Source: Streptomyces fagopyri
GTDB lineage: Bacteria > Actinomycetota > Actinomycetes > Streptomycetales > Streptomycetaceae
Length of the DNA stretch: 64,000 nt
Assembly: GCF_009498275.1 (NCBI RefSeq)
Contig: NZ_CP045643.1
Span: 8,494,001 to 8,558,000, forward strand
Direction: 5' to 3'
The notes below the pieces were generated by a model. It saw only the letters and a program-made list of their open reading frames with translations, had not been told where the DNA came from and made no database searches. Shown here piece by piece: positions 8,755-16,656 of the stretch (position 1 is its first letter; each line of letters starts with the position of its first letter). The position numbers and the translations under genes are program-made.

Positions 8755-9306
8755 ATGACCCCGCCCTCCCTCCCCCAGCCTTTGGACCGACTGCCGGGGG
8801 ACGAATACCCCCACCGCGCCGGAGTGTTCGCCCTGCGCGCGGCCCCCGCGTCGGTAGGGGTGGCCCGAAGACATGTGTCCGCCCTGCTGAGCGAGTGGGG
8901 CGTCGATCGTGAGACGTATGACAACGCTGTCCTGCTCACCTCCGAACTCGTCACCAACGCTCTGACCCACACGGCGAGCGAGTGGATCGTGTGCAGACTC
9001 CACATCGCTCTCGGTCCGCTCCATATCGAGGTCGAGGACCAGAACCGTGGCTGGACCCTCCCCGCGCGGCGTCAGCCGGGGCCCGAGGACCAGTGCGGCC
9101 GCGGGCTCCTGCTGGTCGGCGCGCTGAGCAGCGACTGGGGTGTCAGGGACACCGCCGACGGGTCCGGCCGCATCGTCTGGGCCGTCCTGCCCTCGCGCAG
9201 CGGCGGCCCCGCCCCGATCAGCGGTCCGCCGACCACGAACACCGCCCGGCCCATCCCCCACTCGGCCGAAGGATCTCCGTCTGATGGAACGACAGCACGC
9301 TCCTGA
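8755..9306 (+). CDS. ATP-binding protein, anti-sigma/HATPase_c_2 fold
   Basis: 183 residues. Residues about 20-145 form the RsbW-like kinase fold: VLLTSELVTNALTHT is the N-box with the conserved Glu/Asn, IEVEDQNRGW is the G1-like motif (D-x-N-x-G in the usual Streptomyces form) and CGRGLLLVGALSSDWGV is the G2 region. The last 35 residues are Pro-rich and probably disordered. It is the third member of the XRE/DUF397/ATPase set. As a small soluble ATPase it could bind an anti-sigma-antagonist or act as a protein kinase; its partner is not evident here. Its end overlaps the next gene by 23 nt. Confidence 0.88.
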   Translation: MTPPSLPQPLDRLPGDEYPHRAGVFALRAAPASVGVARRHVSALLSEWGVDRETYDNAVLLTSELVTNALTHTASEWIVCRLHIALGPLHIEVEDQNRGWTLPARRQPGPEDQCGRGLLLVGALSSDWGVRDTADGSGRIVWAVLPSRSGGPAPISGPPTTNTARPIPHSAEGSPSDGTTARS

Positions 9307-9886
9307 CCTGTGTGAACACATCTCGGCCCGCGACCCGCGCGACCACGGCCTCTCACCCGATCCCCGCGCGTGCGGCCCCTTCCCCGATCCGTCCGGTACC
9401 GCCCCCGGCCCCCGTGCGCACGCCTCGGCCGCCGACCCGCGCACGCACGCCCTCGTCCCCGAACCGAGTACGCGACCCCCCGGGGCGCCGTCGCCCGAGC
9501 ACCCCTCGCGCCTGCTGATACCCGAGGAGCTGTCCCCGAGCCTGGGGTACGACGCGGTGGGCACCTCCCGGGAACACGGCGAACGGATCATGGACTGCCT
9601 GCCCCGTGTCGGCTGCGTCTTCGCCGACGACGAGCGGTGGTGGTGGATCGTCCCGTCCGGCTCCCACATCGGTGTCACCTGGCCGTCCTCCACGCGCTAC
9701 GCGATCGGCGCCCGGCTGGCCGAACCGTCCTGGACGCGGGCGCTGCGGCGCGCGCGCTTCGGCCGCCCGCGTCTGATCCACCGGCCCGAGGGGCAGTCGC
9801 CCTATACCCCTCCGATTCCGCTGTACTTCCTCATCTGCCGCCTCGCGGGAAGCACCCCGAGATGGTCGCTCGGCACGGGGCTCTGA
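9284..9886 (+). CDS. Hypothetical protein with Pro-rich N-terminus
   Basis: 200 residues from the ATG at 9284, which lies inside the end of the ATPase gene, so translational coupling is likely. The first 85 residues are a low-complexity run rich in Pro, Arg, Ala and His. The C-terminal 115 residues look folded: GERIMDCLPRVGCVFADDERWWWIVPSGS, then WPSSTRYAIGARL and a tail PPIPLYFLICRLAGS. The triple Trp is striking. I do not recognise a named domain and see no signal peptide. Position suggests a functional link with the ATPase. The C-terminal half has strong coding bias, so I believe it is real. Confidence 0.65.
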   Translation: MERQHAPDLCEHISARDPRDHGLSPDPRACGPFPDPSGTAPGPRAHASAADPRTHALVPEPSTRPPGAPSPEHPSRLLIPEELSPSLGYDAVGTSREHGERIMDCLPRVGCVFADDERWWWIVPSGSHIGVTWPSSTRYAIGARLAEPSWTRALRRARFGRPRLIHRPEGQSPYTPPIPLYFLICRLAGSTPRWSLGTGL

Positions 9887-9924
9887 TCCCGGGTCCGGCG
9901 TCGGTCGCGGGTCGGGGCGCGCGG

Positions 9925-9952
9925 AGGCCGGCCCGCACGGGCGGGCCGGCCT
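9925..9952. terminator. Terminator hairpin between convergent genes
   Basis: Perfect 12-bp arms (9925-9936 and 9941-9952) with a 4-nt loop lie between the rightward hypothetical gene (ends 9886) and the leftward SPW gene (ends 10013). It is positioned to serve both directions. Confidence 0.75.
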
Positions 9953-10012
9953 GTGGCTGTCGTCGGCTTCTTCTCCTGCGAACGGGACAGCGTCCGGGAG
10001 CGGGGGCCGGGC

Positions 10013-10453
10013 CTACGCCCGAGGTGTGCTCTTCGTCGCCGCGAACGCGCACACCGCCCCCAGTACCACGGCCAGCGCGCCGATGATGATGTTGTTGAGC
10101 ACCACGCCGGTGTCGGGACTGGTGCCGACCACCCACGGCGAGATGATCATCCACACGCCCATCGCGCAGATGGCCCAGCTGAGGCCGTACATCCTCTCCG
10201 GCGTGACGGTGAATCCGAGCGCCAGCACGGCGATCGCGATGCCCATGACGAGGTTGTGGGTCATCAGGGCGGGCTGACTCGCCGTGTAGTGGAGTATCCA
10301 CGGGGACACGGCGCAGTACAGGCCGAGCAGGAACACGGGTCCGTCGACGAGCGCCACATCGCGGCCACCCATCACGCGGGCATACCGGTCCCGCATCTCG
10401 GACACGTCGGGGTGGGACGTGATGTCGTTTCTGGGGTGAGAGACGTTGGCCAT
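10013..10453 (-). CDS. SPW-repeat integral membrane protein
   Basis: 146 residues with four hydrophobic segments after a 40-residue polar N-terminus. The two SPW repeats are visible: GLYCAVSPWILHYTA near residue 45 and VWMIISPWVVGTSPDTG near residue 100, each leading into a membrane pair. The family occurs widely in actinomycetes, but its function is not established. A good ribosome site (GAAGGAGTC) precedes the ATG. It stands alone between two convergent or divergent genes; the upstream region 10454-10560 is unusually AT-rich for this genome, as expected of a promoter. Confidence 0.9.
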   Translation of the reverse strand: MANVSHPRNDITSHPDVSEMRDRYARVMGGRDVALVDGPVFLLGLYCAVSPWILHYTASQPALMTHNLVMGIAIAVLALGFTVTPERMYGLSWAICAMGVWMIISPWVVGTSPDTGVVLNNIIIGALAVVLGAVCAFAATKSTPRA

Positions 10454-10806
10454 GGGTCGACTCCTTCGATCTCGGCAGGCCTGACCGCTTCTGGTTCGGT
10501 GTGCGGTAAGCGCCGCTTGTCCTTATTGTGCGCTTATTTCTTCTTTATGTGTAGCGGTGGGCAGGCCCGGTTCCGTCCGGGCGGGCCCGCCCACCGGGCG
10601 GCGGTGGCGGCGCCCGGCCCGGCTCAGGCACCGACGTCCGCCGACGGATCGCCGAGGTGGCCGGAGGGGGCCCGAGGTGGACAGGCCGCCGCGGCTCGGC
10701 AACCATGCACGACTGCCGGAACTCGCGCACCCGCACGGCGACATGGCGGACGTCACCAGCGCGCACGGCTGCCGGGAACCGGCCCGGCACACGGACGGAG
10801 GCGCGC
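10454..10806. other. Intergenic region with an AT-rich patch
   Basis: 353 nt between the divergent SPW and NlpC-like genes. Positions about 10,520-10,555 are markedly AT-rich (TTATTGTGCGCTTATTTCTT) and probably hold promoter elements for the leftward SPW gene. The rest is GC-rich, with no frame I can support and no hairpin of note. Confidence 0.4.
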
Positions 10807-11250
10807 GTGCGGGAACCGAGTGAGAGCGAGCTGACGGCGCGCCTGCCCGAGGGGATCTGGTCCACCCCGTACGTGGGCCGGCGCTTTCCCGGTTCGCGAT
10901 CCGTCGCCGAGCGACCGGGCCTCGCTCGCGGCGCCAACTGCCAGTTCTTCGCCTACGAAGTACTGCGTCACTTCGGACCGCGGCTGCCCGCCTGGCGTTC
11001 GAGCGACCTGTGGGACGACACCGTACTCACCGAGCGGGTAAGGGAGTCCCGGCCGCTGGACCTGGCCCTCTTCAACCCCGGCGACCAAGCGTGGGGCGCT
11101 CACGTCGGGGTGGTCGTGGGGGAGCGCCGGGTCCTTCATCTCTGCGCCGAGGTGGGGCGTCCGGTGATCTGGCCCCTGGGGGAGTTCGCGGCGCGTGAGC
11201 GCTACCGCACGCTGCTCGGGTTCAAGCGGGCGCGCCCCGGCGGCGGCTGA
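10807..11250 (+). CDS. Small NlpC/P60-like putative hydrolase
   Basis: 147 residues from a GTG at 10807 preceded by CGGAGG. The sequence has the shape of a compact papain-like cysteine hydrolase: GANCQFFAYEVLRHFGP (Cys at the head of a helix, about residue 44), then a GD element in FNPGDQAWG, and AHVGVVVGERRVLHLCAEVG, where the His would pair with the Cys. No signal peptide or cell-wall-binding domain is present, so an intracellular or unusual substrate is likely. The assignment rests on the Cys and His motifs alone; if they are coincidental this is a conserved hypothetical. Confidence 0.6.
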   Translation: MREPSESELTARLPEGIWSTPYVGRRFPGSRSVAERPGLARGANCQFFAYEVLRHFGPRLPAWRSSDLWDDTVLTERVRESRPLDLALFNPGDQAWGAHVGVVVGERRVLHLCAEVGRPVIWPLGEFAARERYRTLLGFKRARPGGG

Positions 11251-11286
11251 CGGACAGGCCCCGCCGTCCCGCGGGCCCTTCCCGCC

Positions 11287-11430
11287 GCGCCGACCCGCGG
11301 ACAGGTCCCACCCCGCCGACCCGCCGACCCGCCTGCCGACCGGCCGACCCGCCTGCCGACCGGCCGTCCGGGCCCGCCTTGCCGACCCGCGCACAGGGCC
11401 CGTCCCGCCGACCCGCGAGCCGGTCCCACC
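11287..11430. repeat. Degenerate GC-rich repeats in a gene-free gap
   Basis: The 444-nt gap 11251-11694 holds no gene. It contains a 20-bp unit repeated in tandem (11324-11343 and 11344-11363) and several looser copies of a CCGACCCGC element on each side (for example 11290, 11383 and 11408). Origin and role are unknown; slippage of a GC-rich spacer is enough to explain it. Confidence 0.55.
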
Positions 11431-11616
11431 GCCCCGGAACGCCCCCGTGCCGCGCCAGGGAACTCCCGTGGACGAGTCCCGCCCGGCCATGACCCACGGT
11501 GGTCGCCGGGGCACGTTTCGTACCGACTTCTCGCGCTTTCCCCCTCCTCGCCGACCACGCGAACCGCCCTCGCGCGCACCGGCCCTCACCCGATCGGAGG
11601 AAGAGCGCGTTCCGGC

Positions 11617-11644
11617 CAATCCGTCACCGCCGCAGCTTCGGAAT
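11617..11644 (+). promoter_or_regulatory. ECF-type promoter of the lipid-modification operon
   Basis: CAATCC (11617-11622), 16 nt, then CGGAAT (11639-11644); the operon ATG is at 11695. This resembles the SigK-type consensus I recall from mycobacteria (CCATCC, about 16 nt, CCGAAT) and matches elements before the sigma gene (19006-19033) and the photolyase (22906-22933). The start point would be near 11651. Assignment is by motif and synteny, not experiment. Confidence 0.6.
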
Positions 11645-11694
11645 AGGGCCGAGGGCTCTGAAGCCGAAAAGAGGCGAGCCGGGTGGGAGGAGAC

Positions 11695-13050
11695 ATGGTG
11701 CGGGAAGCGTCAGGGGACGCCTCGGGTACGGACGAGGAGACCGCGGACCGCGGCCGCCGCGCGCAGCCGGGCCGGCGCGGACAGCGCGGTCAGGGGCGGC
11801 GGACGGCCGTCATCGGCGGGGGCGTGGCGGGGCTCACCGCCGCCCACGTGCTGCGCCGCGCCCGGCAGGTGGTCCTGTACGAGGCCGACGACCGGCTCGG
11901 CGGCCACGCGCACACCCATGACCTCGCCTCCTCCGACGGAAGGCTGCACCGCGTCGACTCCGGCTTCATCGTGCACAACCGCCGTACCTACCCGAACCTC
12001 CTGAGGCTGTTCGACGAACTCGGCGTCGCCACGCAGGAGTCGGAGATGAGCATGTCGGTGCGGTGCGAGGGCTGTGGCCTGGAGTACGCGGGCGCCCGCG
12101 GTCCGGCCGGCCTGTTCGCGCGTCCGCGGAACGCCCTGCGCGGCTCCTACCTCCGGATGCTCACCGAAGTGCCGGCCTTCCACCGCGCGGCCCGGCGGCT
12201 GCTCGACGCGGGCGGCGAAGAGGGCCTGACGCTGGGGGAGTTCCTGACCCGGGAGCGGTTCTCACCGTATTTCGTCCGGCACTTCGCGACCCCGATGGTG
12301 TCGGCGGTCTGGTCCTGCGACGCCGTCACCGCCGCCCGCTACCCGGCCGGCCACCTGTTCCGCTTCCTGGACCACCACGGCATGCTCTCGGTGAGCGACT
12401 CCCCGGTCTGGCGCACGGTGACCGGGGGCTCCCGCTCCTACGTCGACCGGGTGGCCAAACAGTTCGACGCCGTGCACACCTCCGCCCCCGTCCGGGCCGT
12501 GCGACGGCACGCCGACGGCGTGGACATCACCACGGCGGACGGCACCACCGAGTCGTACGACTCCGCGGTGATCGCGGTCCATCCCGACCAGGCCCTGAGA
12601 CTGCTGGCCGACCCCACCGAGGCGGAGCGCGAGGTCCTCGGCGCCTTCCGCTACTCCCGCAACACCACCCTCCTGCACACCGACACCGCGCTGCTGCCGC
12701 GCGCCCGGGGAGCGAGGGCCTCCTGGAACTACCTGATGCCCTCGTGCGACGCCGGCGCGGACCGGGTCCGCGTCAGCTACGACATGAACCGGCTCCAGCG
12801 CCTCGACGCGCCCGAGAACTACGTGGTCACCCTCGGCGGCGAGGACCGCGTCGACCCGGACCGCGTCCTGGCCCGCATGGTGTACGAACACCCCGTCTAC
12901 ACACCGGAGTCCGTCGCCGCCCAGACCCGGCTCCCGGAGCTGGACAGCCCGGTGATCGCGTACGCCGGCGCCTACCACGGCTGGGGATTCCACGAGGACG
13001 GCTGCCGCTCCGGCGTGGCCGCCGCCGCGGCGCTCGGGGTGACATGGTGA
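11695..13050 (+). CDS. FAD-dependent amine-oxidase-type oxidoreductase
   Basis: 451 residues from the ATG at 11695, preceded by GGGAGGAG. After a 35-residue basic, disordered start comes the Rossmann FAD loop AVIGGGVAGLTAAHVL and the strand end LYEADDRLGGHAHTH. SGFIVHN and VSAVWSCD segments and a C-terminal FAD contact IAYAGAYHGWGFHEDG follow, all features of the NAD/FAD amine-oxidase superfamily. No signal peptide is seen. It is first in a five-gene operon (7-bp overlap with the next) and, from memory, is the counterpart of the flavoprotein in the mycobacterial sigK locus. A role in oxidising or desaturating membrane-lipid acyl chains is inferred from neighbours. Confidence 0.9.
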   Translation: MVREASGDASGTDEETADRGRRAQPGRRGQRGQGRRTAVIGGGVAGLTAAHVLRRARQVVLYEADDRLGGHAHTHDLASSDGRLHRVDSGFIVHNRRTYPNLLRLFDELGVATQESEMSMSVRCEGCGLEYAGARGPAGLFARPRNALRGSYLRMLTEVPAFHRAARRLLDAGGEEGLTLGEFLTRERFSPYFVRHFATPMVSAVWSCDAVTAARYPAGHLFRFLDHHGMLSVSDSPVWRTVTGGSRSYVDRVAKQFDAVHTSAPVRAVRRHADGVDITTADGTTESYDSAVIAVHPDQALRLLADPTEAEREVLGAFRYSRNTTLLHTDTALLPRARGARASWNYLMPSCDAGADRVRVSYDMNRLQRLDAPENYVVTLGGEDRVDPDRVLARMVYEHPVYTPESVAAQTRLPELDSPVIAYAGAYHGWGFHEDGCRSGVAAAAALGVTW

Positions 13051-14075
13051 CCGGTACCCCCGCGCTCTACCCCTGCACGGTCTCGCACGTACGGACCGCG
13101 CCGACCCGGTACGCGCTGCGCCACCGCACCTACATGTGGCTGACGGACCCCGACCACCCGCCCCGACTGCCCCTTCCGCTGCGGCCCTTGGCGCGCTTCG
13201 ACCCCCGCGACCATTTCGACGGGGACCAGCCGACCATCCGCGCCGGACTCGACCACTTCCTCGCCGGACACGGCGTCGACCTGCGCGGCGGCTCGGTCAC
13301 GATGCTCGCCCACGCGCGGGTCCTCGGCCACGTCTTCAACCCGCTGACCCTCTACTGGTGCCACGACCCCGGCGGCGCACCGCGCTGCGTGGTCGCCGAG
13401 GTGCACAACACCTACGGCGAGCGGCACTGCTATCTGCTCCTCCCGGACGACGCCGGGACGACGCGGGAACAGCGCGACGACCACGCCACGGTCGCCGCCC
13501 ACGACCCTTCGCGGCCCGCACGGTCGTCGGAGGGCGAGCGGCCTTCGAAGCCTCTCCGGTCGTCGGAGCCGGCCGGGCCGCCTGAGGCCCTCCGACCGTC
13601 GGGGTCGACCGGTCCGCCTGAGCCCCTCCGGCCGTCGGATTCTGCCGGGCCCACGGGGCCGACGCGGCCGACGGGGCCGGTGAGTGACCCGCCCCAGGCG
13701 TCCGAGCGGCAAGGCCCCCTGCCCGGGCGGGATCCCCACCGGGCCGGCAAGCGGCTCTACCGCACGGAGAAACAGTTCTACGTCTCGCCGTTCTTCCCCG
13801 TCGACGGCGAGTACCGCATGCGGCTGCCCCTCCCGGACGATCGCCTCGACCTCATGGTCCGCCTGGAGCGCGCGGGCACCCGGCCCTTCAGTGCGACCGT
13901 GCGCGGGACCCGTCGTGAGGCGACCGCCGGGACGCTGCTGCGTGCCGCGCTGCGCCACCCGTTCTCCACCCTCGCCGTCTCGGCCGCCATCCGCGTCCAC
14001 GGCATCCGTCTCTACCTGCGGGGACTGCCCGTCCAGCCCCGCCCCCGCGACCGTAACCAGGAGAGTGACACATGA
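13044..14075 (+). CDS. DUF1365 protein with a repetitive internal insertion
   Basis: 343 residues from the ATG at 13044, overlapping the previous stop. The DUF1365 core is split: residues 1-135 hold LYPCTVSHVRTAPTRYAL, VLGHVFNPLTLYW and AEVHNTYGERHCYLL; residues 238-343 hold TEKQFYVSPFFPVDGEYR and the rest. Between them lie about 100 residues of Ser/Pro/Gly-rich sequence that the family normally lacks, encoded partly by three 36-bp repeats (13554-13661). Biochemical function is unknown. DUF1365 genes are consistently linked to cyclopropane-synthase-like genes and amine-oxidase flavoproteins, as here, so a step in acyl-chain modification is inferred. Confidence 0.92.
   Translation: MVTGTPALYPCTVSHVRTAPTRYALRHRTYMWLTDPDHPPRLPLPLRPLARFDPRDHFDGDQPTIRAGLDHFLAGHGVDLRGGSVTMLAHARVLGHVFNPLTLYWCHDPGGAPRCVVAEVHNTYGERHCYLLLPDDAGTTREQRDDHATVAAHDPSRPARSSEGERPSKPLRSSEPAGPPEALRPSGSTGPPEPLRPSDSAGPTGPTRPTGPVSDPPQASERQGPLPGRDPHRAGKRLYRTEKQFYVSPFFPVDGEYRMRLPLPDDRLDLMVRLERAGTRPFSATVRGTRREATAGTLLRAALRHPFSTLAVSAAIRVHGIRLYLRGLPVQPRPRDRNQESDT
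13554..13661 (+). repeat. Three 36-bp in-frame tandem repeats inside DUF1365
   Basis: Units begin at 13554, 13590 and 13626, each starting CTCCG and encoding variants of LRPS-S-GPPE. They keep the reading frame and code for part of the low-complexity linker between the two halves of the DUF1365 domain. Confidence 0.8.
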
Positions 14076-15340
14076 GGACAGCCGAGCCCCGCTCCGCCAC
14101 CGCGCAGCGCCGGGACGTGGATCCCGCCCGCCGTTCGGACGTGGTGGCGCCGCCGGAGGCCTCGCGCACCCGGACCGCCGTCACCCGCGCCGTGCTGAAG
14201 CGGGCGCTGCGGCGTCTGCCCCTTCAGGTGCGGTTCGCCGACGGAAGCCGTCTCGGTACCGGCGGCCCGGTGATCGAGATCCACGATCCGGATGCCTTCC
14301 ACCGCCGTATCGGCACCCACGGCCTGGTCGGTTTCGGCGAGTCCTACATGGCGGGCGAATGGGACGCGCCGGACCTGGTCGCCGCGCTCACCGTGCTCGC
14401 CGACAACGCGGCGCGGCTGATCCCGGAACCGCTGCAACGGCTGCGCGGTCTCTGGGCGCCGCGCCGCCCGGACGCGGAGCGCAACACACCCGCCGGCGCC
14501 CGGGACAACATCAGCCGCCATTACGACCTCTCCAACGATCTGTTCGCGCTCTTCCTCGACGAGACCCTCAGCTACTCGGCGGCCCTCTTCCGCGGCTTCC
14601 CCGCCACCTGGCCCCTGCTGGCCGCAGCCCAACACCGCAAGATCGACCGGCTGCTGGACCTCGCCGAGGTCGGACCCGGTACCCGGCTGCTCGAAATCGG
14701 CACCGGCTGGGGCGAGTTGGCGATACGTGCCGCTGCCCGCGGTGCCCGCGTCACGTCGCTGACCCTCTCCCGCGAGCAGCGGGACCTGGCTCGGCGGCGG
14801 GTGGCCGAGGAGGGCCTGACCGACCTCGTCTCCATCGAGTTGTGCGACTACCGCGAGGCCGAGGGCACGTACGACGCCGTGGTGAGCGTCGAGATGGTGG
14901 AGGCGGTCGGGGCGGAGTACTGGCCGGTCTACTTCGCGACGCTCGACGCGCGGCTCGCGCCCGGTGGACGCGCGGCGCTCCAGGCGATCACCATGCCGCA
15001 CGACCGGATGCTGGCGAGCCGCGACACCTTCACCTGGATCCAGAAGTACGTCTTCCCCGGCGGTCTGCTGCTCTCCGTCGAGGCGGTGGAGCAGGTGACC
15101 CGTGAGCACACCTCCCTGCGGACCACCCGCAGGGACCCCTTCGGAGCGCACTACGCGGAGACACTGCGGCTGTGGCGCGAACGCTTCACCGAGCGCGCCG
15201 ACGAGGTCGAGGCGCTCGGCTTCGACGCTGCCTTCCGCCGGATGTGGACCTTCTACCTGGCCTACTCCGAGGCCGGGTTCCGCGCCGGCTACCTCGACGT
15301 CCAGCAGTACCTGTTCACGAAGGAGGACTCCACCCCGTGA
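14072..15340 (+). CDS. Cyclopropane-synthase-like SAM methyltransferase (UfaA1-type)
   Basis: 422 residues, ATGA overlap with the previous gene. The cyclopropane-synthase fold is clear: HYDLSND (150-156), SAM loop LLEIGTGWGELAIRA (206-220), EMVEAVG (274-280) and a C-terminal FRRMWTFYLAYSEAGFRAG. However, residues that in E. coli Cfa hold the catalytic bicarbonate differ: the YSC motif Cys is Ala (YSAALF, 168-173), the SAM loop has GTGWG instead of GCGWG, and the later His is Gln (LQAITM, 303-308). It most resembles UfaA1-like enzymes. It probably methylates an unsaturated acyl chain in membrane phospholipid, but the product (cyclopropane, methyl branch or methylene) cannot be read from sequence. 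Confidence 0.92.
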   Translation: MRTAEPRSATAQRRDVDPARRSDVVAPPEASRTRTAVTRAVLKRALRRLPLQVRFADGSRLGTGGPVIEIHDPDAFHRRIGTHGLVGFGESYMAGEWDAPDLVAALTVLADNAARLIPEPLQRLRGLWAPRRPDAERNTPAGARDNISRHYDLSNDLFALFLDETLSYSAALFRGFPATWPLLAAAQHRKIDRLLDLAEVGPGTRLLEIGTGWGELAIRAAARGARVTSLTLSREQRDLARRRVAEEGLTDLVSIELCDYREAEGTYDAVVSVEMVEAVGAEYWPVYFATLDARLAPGGRAALQAITMPHDRMLASRDTFTWIQKYVFPGGLLLSVEAVEQVTREHTSLRTTRRDPFGAHYAETLRLWRERFTERADEVEALGFDAAFRRMWTFYLAYSEAGFRAGYLDVQQYLFTKEDSTP

Positions 15341-16656
15341 CCACCGTGACCACCGTCCACCCCGCCCGCCCCGGTGCCGCCCACCGGCTCGCCGCGCTGG
15401 CCGAGGACGCCCTCGGCGGCCCCCTGCCGCTGCGGCTGCGCGCGTGGGACGGCAGCGAGTCCGGTCCCCAGGGCGCCCCCGTGGTCGTCGTCCGCACGCG
15501 GCGCGCGCTGCGGCGACTGCTCTGGCAGCCCGGCGAACTGGGCCTGGCCCAGGCCTACATCACCGGGGAGATCGATGTCGAGGGCGACCTGGCGGCGGGC
15601 CTGAGCGCCATGTGGGGCGCCGTGCGGGAGCGCAGCGTGCACGCGCCCCGGCTCACCGCCGCCGACCGGGTCCGCGCCGCCGGCACGGCGCTGCGCCTGG
15701 GGGCCGTGGGGCCGAGGCCCGCGACACCCGCCTCGCAGGCACGACTGCGCGGAGGGCTGCACAGCAGGTCCAGGGACCGCGCGGCCATCAGCCACCACTA
15801 CGACCTGTCGAACGAGTTCTACCGACTGCTCCTCGACGAGACCATGGCCTACTCGTGCGGCTACTGGACCGGCGGGGGACCGGACTTCGGCCCCGCCGAC
15901 GCCCAGCGCGCCAAGCTGGAGCTGATCTGCCGCAAGCTCGGTCTCGTGCCGGGCGCCCGGCTGCTCGACATCGGCTGCGGCTGGGGTTCCCTCACGCTGT
16001 ACGCGGCGGAGCGGTACAAGGCCCAGGTCACCGCGGTCACGCTGGCCCGGGAACAGGCCGCGTACGTACGGGAGCAGGTGCGCGAGCGAGGTCTCGAGAA
16101 CCAGGTCGACGTGGTCTGCCAGGACTACCGGGACATCGCGGGCGGAGCGTACGAGGCCGTCACCGCGATCGAGATGGGCGAACACGTGGGGGACGCCGAG
16201 TATCCGGCGTTCGCCGCCGCCCTGCACCGGTTCGTCCGCCCGCAGGGACGCGTACTCGTACAGCAGATGTCGCGGGGCTCGGTGGCCCCCGGCGGCGGCG
16301 CGTTCATCGAGGCGTACATCGCCCCGGACATGCACATGAGGCCGCTCGGTGACACCGTCGGCCTGCTGGAGGCCGCAGGCCTGGAGGTGCGCTCCGTGGA
16401 GTCGCTGCGGGAGCACTACGTCCGTACGGTCGCGGCCTGGCATCGCACGCTGGAGGACCGCTGGGACGACTTCGTACGGCTCGTGGGGGCGGAGACGGCC
16501 AGGGTGTGGCGGCTGTACCTGGTCGGCGGGGCCCTCGCCTTCCAGGAACGGCGGATGGGCGTCGACCAGATCCTGAGCGTGCGGCCCGCTCCCGGGGGCG
16601 GCAGCGGCATGCCGGCCGTGCCGGGGCACTGGTACACGGGGGCGGACGAGCGATGA
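15337..16656 (+). CDS. Cyclopropane-fatty-acyl-phospholipid synthase
   Basis: 439 residues from the GTG at 15337 (GTGA overlap). It is paralogous to the preceding gene but closer to canonical Cfa: ISHHYDLSNEF, DETMAYSCGYWTGG with the conserved Cys (residue 174), SAM loop LLDIGCGWGSLTLY (209-222) and EMGEHVG. The N-terminal part (GELGLAQAYITGEIDVEGDL) matches the lipid-binding domain. Cfa enzymes transfer methylene from SAM to cis double bonds of membrane phospholipids. The His of the E. coli active site is Gln here (VLVQQM). Two Cfa-like genes back to back in one operon suggests successive or alternative steps on the same lipids. Confidence 0.93.
   Translation: MTTVTTVHPARPGAAHRLAALAEDALGGPLPLRLRAWDGSESGPQGAPVVVVRTRRALRRLLWQPGELGLAQAYITGEIDVEGDLAAGLSAMWGAVRERSVHAPRLTAADRVRAAGTALRLGAVGPRPATPASQARLRGGLHSRSRDRAAISHHYDLSNEFYRLLLDETMAYSCGYWTGGGPDFGPADAQRAKLELICRKLGLVPGARLLDIGCGWGSLTLYAAERYKAQVTAVTLAREQAAYVREQVRERGLENQVDVVCQDYRDIAGGAYEAVTAIEMGEHVGDAEYPAFAAALHRFVRPQGRVLVQQMSRGSVAPGGGAFIEAYIAPDMHMRPLGDTVGLLEAAGLEVRSVESLREHYVRTVAAWHRTLEDRWDDFVRLVGAETARVWRLYLVGGALAFQERRMGVDQILSVRPAPGGGSGMPAVPGHWYTGADER

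Noticed and set aside
11287..11430. Repeats resembling a CRISPR array
   Set aside because: Copies are degenerate, of unequal spacing and without unique spacers; no cas genes are in the window.
12063..13043. Upstream extension of the DUF1365 frame into the flavoprotein gene
   Set aside because: High-GC shadow frame. The DUF1365 protein starts at 13044, where its conserved N-terminus begins.
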